The notes beneath the pieces were generated by a model. It ran no database searches. It worked only from the letters and a program-made list of their open reading frames with translations, and was not told the origin of the DNA. Below are positions 45,377-54,545 of a stretch of 64,000 bases of DNA, in pieces. Within the stretch, counting starts at the first letter, position 1, and every line of letters begins with the position of its first letter. The DNA lies in assembly GCF_022605165.1 (NCBI RefSeq), contig NC_063071.1, positions 1,674,001 through 1,738,000 on the forward strand, in the 5' to 3' direction. This stretch comes from Purpureocillium takamizusanense (Eukaryota; Ascomycota; Sordariomycetes; Hypocreales; Ophiocordycipitaceae). Made by a program: the position numbers and the translations under genes.

Positions 45377-46189
45377 TCACCACGTGCATATCTCTCCCCA
45401 TTCGATAGAAACATCCACGTCGGCGGGAAGACACGTTCGGATTTCTGACTCGGCGTCGTCCCATGCCTTAGTACGACCGCAATCATAGTTCAGGGTGATC
45501 AAGATCGTAAGCGGATTAGACTCCCGAGGCAGCCTAAACCCTATACGTAGCATCGTCATACTGCTCAAGTAGTACCACAGTCCAAATCGTTGAAGTACTT
45601 CCTGAATAGTAGGCCTCCATGAGTCATACTCATCCAAGTACTCATAGGCAACACCAAAGTACCGAGGGAGATGCAATTCTTCTGAGGTGATCTCGACATG
45701 GATGAGAAACCCGTTGTTCTGAAGACCGCAAAACATGCTGACTTGGGCATGGTTGTTGACGAAGTCTCGGCATTGCATTGCTGCGTACTCCCAGGTTGTG
45801 AGATGGGGCAAAGGTCCTGGGCGGCGCTTGTTTGTTGACCATGGCGCCTTGATCATAACGGTCAAGAGTCGAGACTCTGGATGCTCCAAGTGCGCCCTCC
45901 ACATCAGGTCCACGGTTCCATGTAATCCGTCATCCTTGTTCAAGATTCCATTCGGTACAAGAATGGTGTCGAGGAGCTGAGGCGCGATCTCCAGGTTAAA
46001 GGTGTTGTCGAGCGATTCGGAGAGTTCTCCGAGGCTATCCACGCTATGATAGGCCTCTGAACTGAGTGGCATGCGGTACGATGGCGGTGTGCAGACGCGA
46101 TACTTTTCGGAGAAGATGCCAGGCTTGTCTGCAGAGTCGTCTGACTCGAAGGTATTTGCCACGATCCGGGGAAAGCGTCCAGATGTCAT
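45377..46189 (-). CDS. Uncharacterised fungal protein of 270 aa
   Basis: A single intronless frame starting MTSGRFPRIVANTF. Its codons are AT-richer and less biased than in the core genes. No signal peptide, membrane helix or known enzyme motif is visible. The N-terminal half is polar (SSEAYHSVDSLGELSESLD). The middle reads as an alternating strand/helix fold (LLTVMIKAPWSTNK, HVEITSEELHLPRYFG), and the end is conserved-looking (ILITLNYDCGRTKAWDDAE, DVDVSIEWGEICTW). I recall lineage-expanded fungal families of unknown function with a similar ending, but cannot name one. Its place beside a HET gene, degenerate repeats and an AT-rich block suggests an accessory gene. The frame is intact, so it may be functional. 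Confidence 0.65.
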   Translation of the reverse strand: MTSGRFPRIVANTFESDDSADKPGIFSEKYRVCTPPSYRMPLSSEAYHSVDSLGELSESLDNTFNLEIAPQLLDTILVPNGILNKDDGLHGTVDLMWRAHLEHPESRLLTVMIKAPWSTNKRRPGPLPHLTTWEYAAMQCRDFVNNHAQVSMFCGLQNNGFLIHVEITSEELHLPRYFGVAYEYLDEYDSWRPTIQEVLQRFGLWYYLSSMTMLRIGFRLPRESNPLTILITLNYDCGRTKAWDDAESEIRTCLPADVDVSIEWGEICTW

Positions 46190-46640
46190 GATTTTTGATC
46201 TTGATCGACGACGCCCCTTGGTAGGGAAATGATGAGGCGAAACCAGCTGAGAAGAGAGTCCTTGGTCCTATGCCGAGAGGATGCTTGGAAGTGAGAAAAC
46301 ACAGCAAGGGCGGCGGCGTGCAAGCAGCTGAGAAACAGAGTTCCTTGATCGTGTGCCGAGGGATGGTGTTTGTCGAGGTGAAAACACAGAGAGTGTTTGT
46401 TGAGGTGAAAACGCAGAAAGGTGCTACGCAACCAGATCTCCTTGATTGTCCGAGAGAGGGTGTTTATTGAGGAGAGAACACAGGAGCTCTGCGAGAGGGC
46501 TAGAGATGTAGGAATTAAAGAAGAGGGAAGCAGCCCAGCTGAGCACGAGTTGCCTTGGTCCTATGCGCCGAGAAGATGTTTGATAGAAAAAGCAGGAGCG
46601 CGGAGGGCGAACGTGGAAGTTTTAAGAGGAATGGGCAGTC
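46190..46640. repeat. Four degenerate tandem copies of a roughly 85-115 bp unit
   Basis: Related blocks begin with cagctgag, then agagt, ccttggtcctatgccgag and a gatg/gtgtttg segment, and end in a gtgaaaacacag-like motif. The ccttg cores start near 46260, 46343, 46440 and 46553. Copies 1 and 4 are the most alike; copies 2 and 3 carry a duplicated gtgtttgt-gaggtgaaaac segment. They lie just upstream of the minus-strand orphan gene. Confidence 0.7.
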
Positions 46641-47552
46641 ACGATGTGCAAATCTTTCCTCTCAACTAGCTAGGCAAACTATTATCTTGCTCACCGCTGG
46701 CTCAAAGCTTAAATAGCAAGTAGCGAGAAACTAATTGTATGACTCCCTTACATCTTAGCGATCCTATTCGCACGGGGCGAGGCATATCGAAGGTATATGG
46801 TCCCCATCCCGGCCAGCCAGCTGGCCGGCCAGAGTCAGACGGCAGGTGACGCCGGGCGTGCGGGGGACATCTCCCAGCCGCTCGCCAGCGTCTTGTCATT
46901 GAAGCTCTTTAAGCTTCAGTCTTGGCCCGAGGTGATAGTTACAGATAGTAATGCCCTGGGTACCTAGTAGGCTACAGGCACGCTCAAGTTCGTAGCCACA
47001 GTACGGCGCCGGATGTAATGCAGGGCGCCGCGCCGCCGGATGGAGAGACGCAAGGCAAAAGGCAACCTATAATCTTTAATCTTACCCTATAGTAATAGAT
47101 ATAGCTAGCCCGTTAATATAACTATTACCTCTCTTACTTAACTAAACTAACTACATTATTACCTTATAGTTCTTAAAGCTTCCTTTATAAATAAGCTATA
47201 CTAATAGACTTAATAGTCGATATATACTAGCATAGATTATAAATCTTAATCGAGTATAGCAGGCTACGCGCTATGAGATTAGCTAGGGAATTTTATTTAT
47301 AGGGAGGGTTATGCCCGTAGTAAAATATAGTTATGCCCCTAGCACTACCCTTTATTAAATGCAAGCTATTCCCTTCCTTTTTGGCCACCTTTTCCAGCCC
47401 CCTCAAACGCCAAGGCACCCGCTAAAGCCAAACATGGAGGTGGCACAAGCACTGACTGCACGAGCGCATGCCTCCGGCTGCCCTGTCGTGCTCATGTCAG
47501 GCTCTGACACATGCGACTTCACTGCAGCGGCCGACCAGTGCGGCCGTAACCC
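46641..47552. other. Spacer with an AT-rich block, between repeats and nmrA
   Basis: No gene supported. It contains the strongly AT-rich segment 47065-47350, listed separately. Around 47020-47045 a short gcgccg-rich patch gives a sharp composition step. From 47360 to 47552 composition returns to normal next to the nmrA stop. Confidence 0.5.
47065..47350. mobile_element. AT-rich, TpA-rich relic of a repeat (RIP-like)
   Basis: Two consecutive 60-bp stretches here have only 17 and 16 G+C (47101-47160 and 47161-47220), against well over half in the surrounding genes. TpA steps are very frequent, as after repeat-induced point mutation, which turns CpA into TpA on both strands. Near its right end are two similar blocks, gttatgcccgtag (about 47309) and gttatgcccctag (about 47331). 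No reading frame or terminal repeat survives, so the element type cannot be told. Confidence 0.6.
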
Positions 47553-48920
47553 CTAGGCGAGCCATTGCTCCTCGTCTCGCTTCAAGCCTCTCATTACCAG
47601 GCCGTCGTCTTCGTCGTCGCTCTCCTCCTCGTCATCGTCGTTAATTCGTAGCTGCTCCACGTGCGCAGCAGTCGCCTGGATCTTGGCGTCGTGTTCGTCT
47701 TCATCAAACATCCATGTAAGGCCGTTGGCTTCTTCCTCGAGCGGGAACATCTCTCGCGCATATTCCTCGAGGCCACGAGGGCCTTCCCAGAGCTCCAAGG
47801 CCTCCGCGGGGCAGCTAGCCTCAAGCTTCGGGTCACCAAAGTAGGGCGGTTGCTTCTCCGGGTCGGCCTCGTCCGGCTTGAACAACTTCTCGAGGGCCAC
47901 AAGCTGCTCTCGGTAGCCTGTCGGGATGCGAACCTTGAGCTCAATCGGTCCCCGCACATAATGAACAGGGCGCCCCACGCCGCGGGAGAACAGCTCGCAA
48001 GCCTCTCTTGGTGTCAGGTACTCGTAGGCGAGCGCGATGCGTTCGCCATTCCACTTGGAGACGCCGTCTTTAAAGATCTGCACAACAGCCGGCCCGACAT
48101 CGTGTTCCGCATCCAGCCAGGGAAGCTTGACATCCTCGTGGAACGGTGCTTGCCAGATGAAGGAGCCGTCCTTCTGCACCTCCATGCAAAACAGCGGATA
48201 CAACAGCGACGTAAAGTTATTGTTGTAGATGCCCGTGTAGACAAACGTGGCGGGCAAGCCCAGCTTTCGCACGTAATCCTCGACCTTGTGCTTCGCGGCC
48301 CAGAGCGGTAGTGACGGCCATTCCTTGTTGTAGGCCGCGTGGTCTGGCATCGACGAATAGACGTAGTGCTGAACGCCCGCCTTTTTGGCGGCATCTGCCA
48401 ATGCCATTCCGATTTGAAGCTCGTCCCCGTAAAAGGTCGTGTTTACGAAGGCAAGCTGAGCCCCGCGGAAGAGGCTCGAAATGAGCTCGTGGTTGACGCC
48501 GACACCGGAAATGGGACCATTTTGCGTCACGTCCTTATTTGCCTCGGTAGGCTCGTGCCTCGTGTAGAGCTCGCCGACAAAGACGGTCACGTTGGGATTG
48601 GCCGACACTTCGGCCGCGACGACACCCTCGAGATTCCTCAGCTGGGCACGAACGCGGTAGCCAACAGCGGTGGCAACGCGGATGAGAGACGCCGCCTGCC
48701 TGCCGCTGGCGTTGATGATGGCAATCGTCTTGCTAGGGGAAGACATGAGCCTCTTGGGCGGGCGGAAAGTCAGGGAGTTGTTTCTTGAGCCAGCAAGAGG
48801 AGACGACTCGGAGTACGAAGATCGCGAGTGCTTGTGTTGTTTGCGATGGCCGTTCGCCTGGTCTTCGGCGATGTGAATGGGGATGCTCCCCGTCATGGAG
48901 GCGGCGATTTGAGCAGGCAT
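47553..48920 (-). CDS. nmrA: Nitrogen metabolite repression regulator NmrA/NMR-1
   Basis: A single exon codes 455 aa, starting MPAQIAASMTGSIPIHIAED. A Ser/His-rich leader precedes a Rossmann-fold NAD(P)-binding domain. Its nucleotide loop INASGRQAASLIRVATAVGY lies at about residues 69-88. Later blocks are FRGAQLAFVNTTFYGDE, ALADAAKKAGVQHYVYSSMP, LPATFVYTGIYNNNFTS and DAEHDVGPAVVQIF. The catalytic Tyr-x3-Lys dehydrogenase pair is absent, as in NmrA, which senses dinucleotides rather than acting as an enzyme. The C-terminus is acidic (INDDDEEESDDEDDG). Family role: binds the GATA activator AreA/NIT2 and dampens nitrogen-catabolite genes when ammonium or glutamine is present. Length is close to that of Neurospora NMR-1. 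A gene-free stretch of about 7 kb lies upstream. Confidence 0.94.
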   Translation of the reverse strand: MPAQIAASMTGSIPIHIAEDQANGHRKQHKHSRSSYSESSPLAGSRNNSLTFRPPKRLMSSPSKTIAIINASGRQAASLIRVATAVGYRVRAQLRNLEGVVAAEVSANPNVTVFVGELYTRHEPTEANKDVTQNGPISGVGVNHELISSLFRGAQLAFVNTTFYGDELQIGMALADAAKKAGVQHYVYSSMPDHAAYNKEWPSLPLWAAKHKVEDYVRKLGLPATFVYTGIYNNNFTSLLYPLFCMEVQKDGSFIWQAPFHEDVKLPWLDAEHDVGPAVVQIFKDGVSKWNGERIALAYEYLTPREACELFSRGVGRPVHYVRGPIELKVRIPTGYREQLVALEKLFKPDEADPEKQPPYFGDPKLEASCPAEALELWEGPRGLEEYAREMFPLEEEANGLTWMFDEDEHDAKIQATAAHVEQLRINDDDEEESDDEDDGLVMRGLKRDEEQWLA

Positions 48921-51518
48921 GATTCAGTTTGTCGATGTGATCCGCAACTAGGGCGGGTCGCCGAGAGGACGGGGGGATGCAGGGGTATCTTGCGGATAAA
49001 GTAGAAGTCTTCCAACAGGCGAAGCCGCCGTGATTTGAGCACGACAGCCCGCCCGCGATTAGCAACGGCACGGTCAATGAATGCCTGTGAGGGCCTCCGG
49101 GAGATCAGAGGACGGCCGATGCCATTCAAGACGCTGGGACACGGCGAAGGGCCTGTACGTAAAACGGACACACGAGGGTGGGCCGACGACGAGGGGCAGG
49201 AGATGGCCTGTCGCGCAATGCAAGCACAGCACGACGCAAAATGCAGGGGTGTGAATAGCGGGGAGGTGGTGCTGGAGTGGCCCTTGTCTTATGTCGCGTC
49301 TGATGATCGTGGTTGGCGATTGTTGTACTCGGCTTGCCGGCCTGATAAGGTCGTCCAAAAGCGCCGGGGGCGCGGGTATTTGCGAAGACAAGGCGCAGGC
49401 GACCTTGATAAACTTGCCCTGCGCGCTAATGCGATGGCAGGAGAGCACTCGGACCGTCGCGTTCGCTTCGCAGCAAAGAGGTGAGACTCGCAGGAGGGCC
49501 GATCGTGCAGCCAAGTGTCGTGGGGCCTGCTTGGATCGCGTGTCTCGTGCTTCGAGTGCGGTGCTTCTATCGCAGGAACTGTATGCGCGCGACGCAAAAA
49601 GGCAGCGATCAAGTTTTCGAGGGCCGTGCAACGACACGAGGTGTGGTGGTGGGGTCCGGCAAGACACGGCGCGGAAGTCGGCGGGCAAGAGGACCCAGGC
49701 GATTCCGCCAAGTCGGGCTTTGCGATGGCGCGAGGCAGTGGCTCTGAGCGCCACTGCAGAGTACGGATGCGGTCGCGGAATGCGCAGGATGCTTCTTCCA
49801 AGGGTCGCAGGGAGACGGGGGAAACAAGCAAACAAAGTGTAGAAAAGGAGAGGAGGAAGGGGGGTAGGAGAAGGTGAGGCGGAAGAAGGTCGTGCAGGAG
49901 TTGGAGTTGGGGGATGCAAGATCGTGCGGCGCACCTGCCTTGATAGATGCCCGGGACCGGACCGGAGACAAAGCAGGCAGGGAACAGTGGAAGGTGCAAC
50001 TCTGGGGCGGCGACTGAGCGGGCGTAACGACGGGAAAGACAACGAATACGTACATGCACGAGTACAGGTACTTGGGCGTGGGCGAGGGCGAGTACCAACA
50101 CGCGAAGACGGGAGTCTCGAGGCACAACCTGGGATGGCAAAAGTACCTTGGACAACTGCGAACGCCTCGACGAGAGAACCAAGAGAAGCGCCACAGCGCC
50201 GTTGCGCATCTGTTGTGGGGGAGGGGACCGGCGTGAGCAGCCCTGGGACATGGACGGGGCACCACCTTCATGGACCAGGGCTAGCGGTACAAGGTACGAA
50301 TACTACCTTGGTGCGGCGCGGCGAGTCGTGCCCGACGAGTGGACAAGATAAGGCCTTGGTCTTATCAATGATGTGAGTTGCCCCGCGAAAAGTCTGATCT
50401 GCTGAGGGAGGGCAGGCACTAAGGACGAGGAGGAGCAGAGCGGGACCTGAGGCGGCGTACTTGCAGACCTCCAGTCGCAGTACCTACTACAGTACCTAAC
50501 AAGGTACGGATGGGCGGCCAACTTGCAGTGGAGATTCCATGATGGAGGTTACTTAATAGATGGATTGAAGCGGAAGCCCGAAGGGGAGCAGCCCGGCCAC
50601 GAGGGGGCCTCCCCGGCTGCCCGTCCCCCAATGCCTTCCCTAAAAGGGCGCCCGTCTCTTTTCTAGGCCCGCAAGGCCTGTACCCGCTGTAGGTAGCATG
50701 TATAGGCGGGGCCCGCAGGGGATGGATGGCTCCTCCCGACCGACCGCCCGGCCGACGATTTTTCACGCGGGTGGGCGATTAGGTGGTGCGCTACGGACTA
50801 CACACCTATGATTCCCATGCCGATGTGGACAATCTGAAAGGCAGGACCCACACGGCACAGCACTGAGCAACAGCTGGAACCTCAGTGGACGGCTCGGTGG
50901 GGGATCCGTTGATGCGATGGAGTGCAGCATCCCGCTCACACCCCTTCATCCCCCTCCCCCTCTTGGCCCTCCCCTCCCCATCCTCTGGTGAGCGAGCGAG
51001 AGGCAGGCAGGGCACAGCAGGCAGGCAGGCAGGCTGGCTGGCTGGGTCCTCCTGCTCTCCACCTCATATCATGACTCTCATCAGCGCCGGGCCTCACTCA
51101 ACCCCCCCTGATTAGACTCCGCCTGCGTCCGCACAGCTTCCGCCTCGTCCAAGTTCAGCGTGCCAGCCAATGCGACCGAGGACTCGCCGCAGACGAACCC
51201 TGTCCATGGCATCAGTTCGCGCGCCAGGCCATGGCAGCCCTAACATGATACCACCGGAGCCAAGGCCTCGTGACCATCCACGGGCCACTGCACCGGAGAT
51301 GTTGCAAGCTTGTTGGCTGTTTGTCGTGCGCAAACAAGCCCGCTCGAGGCGTCGTCGGCGGTCGGTGCGACAAAAGGACAGCGATGGACTCGAACTATTA
51401 GGTACTGTGCTGCTACTAACGTTACTGTACGATACCAACCACCTAAGCAGCCAAGCAAGGGCCGAGGCGGTGCGCAGCGCCGGTGCCGGAGCAGGAGGAA
51501 ACCATTGCGGCGCTTGAG

Positions 51519-51544
51519 CATGTCTCTGATGCATGAGAGACATG
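51519..51544. repeat. 26-bp near-perfect palindrome
   Basis: The outer arms catgtctct and agagacatg pair perfectly. In the whole 26 bp only one symmetric base pair (positions 10 and 17) fails to match. It may act as a dyad binding site or simply fold as a hairpin. Confidence 0.7.
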
Positions 51545-52419
51545 CAGAAGCCTTGTGGTGGTTGAGAGCGCGACCCCTCCAAGGGCAGACGACGGAGCCA
51601 GTCCGCTCACAGCAAGACAAGAATGCTAGCAAGGCGAAGGAGCAAGTTCCGAGGGAAACGGGTTCTACCTTGGATGCCCCGGGAGGCTCCCCCCGGCAGC
51701 GCTCAGCGCCGCAAGTCCGGGGCTGGCCAATCGGGCCATTGACAGTCGACGGATGCATCGCCATCCATCTACTATCTGCGTTTTGTCGCGGGACGGGTAC
51801 GGATGGGTTGCCATTGTGGGATTACGTACTTTGTAGCCACCGATGATGGGCGACGCATGCGCAAACATCGGGTTTCGCGAAGGACGTCATTACGCTACAA
51901 TGATGATTCAGTCAGTACCTGCCTTCAGTGAGTGTCAGACCCCCCCCTTTTGAAAGAGGTCGACGCATTTCCGCGGACGCCGCACGCGTACGGAGTAGGT
52001 ACAAAGTACAAGCCAGACAGCACAGCATTGCACAACACACCTCAGCAGCACAGCACCGACGACGAAGTACCAAGGTGGTAGGAATGCGGGCACCGTGGCG
52101 GGCCTTCCATCAGCCGTTATCTGGGCCGTGGCGGTTCACGGACTCGCTCCCGAGTCCTCCTGTCATGGCGTCGAGACGGCGGGGCGCGGGGGTCACTCGG
52201 CTCCTAGCCAAGGTAAGGTGAGGCGGCGCAAGGCAAGGCTTCGCAATGCCAAAACCACCAATTAGGCTCTCGGCAATCATGCATGCAGGCATGGGCGCTT
52301 GATTGCATTATTTATTATTACTGTGCTGTAGTTACGTAGTGTACTGTACTTGCAGGACGCTGCTGTATATGCCTATTCTACCAACGTACTGTGCCGCATT
52401 AGGGTGACTCGAAGCCGTC

Positions 52420-52420
52420 A

Positions 52421-52457
<37 letters not shown>

Positions 52458-52462
52458 CGACG
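52420..52462. repeat. ACG/GAC trinucleotide microsatellite
   Basis: About fourteen acg units with one gat interruption near the end. It is non-coding as far as can be judged; a reverse frame would read it as polyserine, but that frame has no other support. Confidence 0.9.
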
Positions 52463-54413
52463 CCCCGTCCTGTGTTTGGCCTTGCCCTTGGACGCAGAGC
52501 AGTATCAGGTAGTTACCAGGCACTGATGTGATGCTCGGCAAGGGCGAAGAGCCGTCCATGTGACCAAAGACGCTGAACGCTGAAGCGTCTCGGTGAGCCA
52601 ACAATTGGCCGACGCCATCGTCCAAGGTCTGCCCCTGCATGCATACACGCACGCACGCATGCATGCACTGCATCGCAACTTACACGTCCGTCCGTCCACA
52701 CGCACATGTACATACTCTGTACAGTCCAGTACAGTACGCCTTACGCGCGAATACAAAGACTGGAGCTCCGGTCTCGTACAGGTACCAAGTCACACAAGTA
52801 CGTACCAACGTGCCTTGCCTTTGTTGAGAGACGCAGCTCGTCGACAGAACCGACGATGGCCGCCGCTCCGCCAGAGAAGCCCTCGATGCCTGCAACGTGC
52901 GTGCTGCCCATCCCATCCCATCCCATCATAGACCGGCGTGGGCACTGTATGTTCGTAGTTATTTGCCGCCGGCGGCGGCGTTGGGATTAGGTAAAACTTT
53001 GGCGGCCCTCTCCAGTCAGAAAATTCCGAGGCCATTTTATTTCTCATGGGCCTTACGAAACACCTTTGTCCAACTGATTCGCCCACTGGCCGCCGTTCAC
53101 CCACGTTCCATCCTTCCCCCCCCTCCAAGCCCCTCCTCTCTCTCTTCCACCCCCCGGCGAAAGCACAAAAAGTCGGCAACCCATCCATCGTGGCGTCCCG
53201 ACGAGGTCGGTCACCAGACTCGTTTACCCCATCCAAGCCAGATGGAAAATGGGGATGATGCTCTTCATCAATCAGCCTCAGGGCCTGCACGAGCGGGCCC
53301 GCATTGCCCGCATTTTTTTACAATCTTCCCCTTCTCCTCTTTCTTTTCCGCTTCTTTGCTAGTTAGCGGGCTGCTCCACGATGGGCCAAGACCGCCGCTT
53401 GGTCGACGATGAGTACTTTCGTGGTAGTACTACTACTATTGCTATGTACTGACTGTCCTGCACCTCACCGTACCGTACAAGACTTATGGACGAGGCCACG
53501 GTCGAGTTCCAGTTTTTAGTTCCAGTGTGTCTAGTCAGTGGAGCGAAGAAGCTAGTAATTGTGTCACGCGGAGAGCAGATATCTCATTCTTTTTATCAAC
53601 CTGGCGGCGCGACCCACCGCACGCACCGCTGGACGATGCAGCTGCGCGGTAGCCCGAGCTCCCATCATCATCATCATCGTCGACGACCCCTTTTTGAGTC
53701 CTATGTTTTTGCCTGTCCCACAGGTCTGGTCTCGTGCGGAACGGGGTGCCGGGGCAGTGTTAAAAAGGAGGGGGGGGGGGTCTGACAAACCTGTCGTCGG
53801 ATCCGACCGCCCGCTGCCTGGCCCAAGCTCCCGGTCTCCGCACCCATACGGAAGGAGGACGTCGGGCGTTGGCAGACTGGGGATGATCAGGCACTTGATA
53901 CGTTTTTTGTGACTGTACGGATGCAGCAACGTAATTTGCGCAACGCTCGAGCTGAATTGCATCGTCCGCATCTGGCACCGGCGGTATCGACTACTAATAC
54001 TGACCACGTCCCCGGTTGGCGAGTTGCGGCACGTAGGTCGGTCGCCCGGCGTCAATTGATTCAGTTACTGTATGTAAATCAGCCAAATCAGGCACACCAC
54101 AGGGTATGCTTCGTGCATGCTCTCCCGGCGTGACCGGGATCTGGGGACGCCCGGGTCATCGACAACGTCCGCGGCTGCTCATTGACTGCGGTGTCTCAGG
54201 CAAGTCGCAGCAGGCAGCGCGTCCGCCGCCCTACCGAGTCGTAGCATACGTAGTGTGTTTCTCCTTGGCGGAGCTCAACAACCGGTTATCACTACTATGA
54301 GTAGTTATCGTCTTATCAAAGACGGCCATGGCGTCATACACGCTGCTCCGTACGCGGTTCGCTGCTTGTGTCACAATCGCTCGTCGCGGTTGCGAATTGG
54401 ACCCCTCGTTTTG

Positions 54414-54474
54414 CCTCCCCTCCCCTCCTCTCCTCTCCTCTCCTCTCCTCCTCTCTCCTTCCCTGCAACCGACC
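54414..54474. repeat. Pyrimidine tract with cctct repeats
   Basis: About 60 bp made almost wholly of C and T on the plus strand, with repeating cctct units. Confidence 0.8.
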
Positions 54475-54500
54475 AGCCGCAAGACCCTAGAGCCCAGGGG

Positions 54501-54545
54501 ACAGGGCAGGGCAGGGCAGGACAGGACAGGACAGGACAGGACAGG
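54501..54545. repeat. 5-bp tandem array, nine copies
   Basis: Nine head-to-tail copies of acagg/gcagg. It lies directly after the pyrimidine tract, so the two blocks form a C/T-rich then G/A-rich pair on one strand. Confidence 0.85.

Noticed and set aside
49074..50271. Three overlapping minus-strand open frames of 220-322 codons upstream of nmrA
   Set aside because: They occupy the three frames of the same GC-rich, pyrimidine-biased DNA. Their translations are Pro/Ser/Arg/Leu-rich with no domain, and no splice sites join them to a recognisable protein. They are better read as leader or promoter sequence.
51300..51420. Possible tRNA on the minus strand (gttcgagtcc-like box near 51385)
   Set aside because: The flanking bases do not form a T stem, and no acceptor or anticodon stem can be drawn.
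52420..52462. Polyserine-coding reading of the gac microsatellite
   Set aside because: The frame around it has no other support and is short; treated as a non-coding microsatellite.
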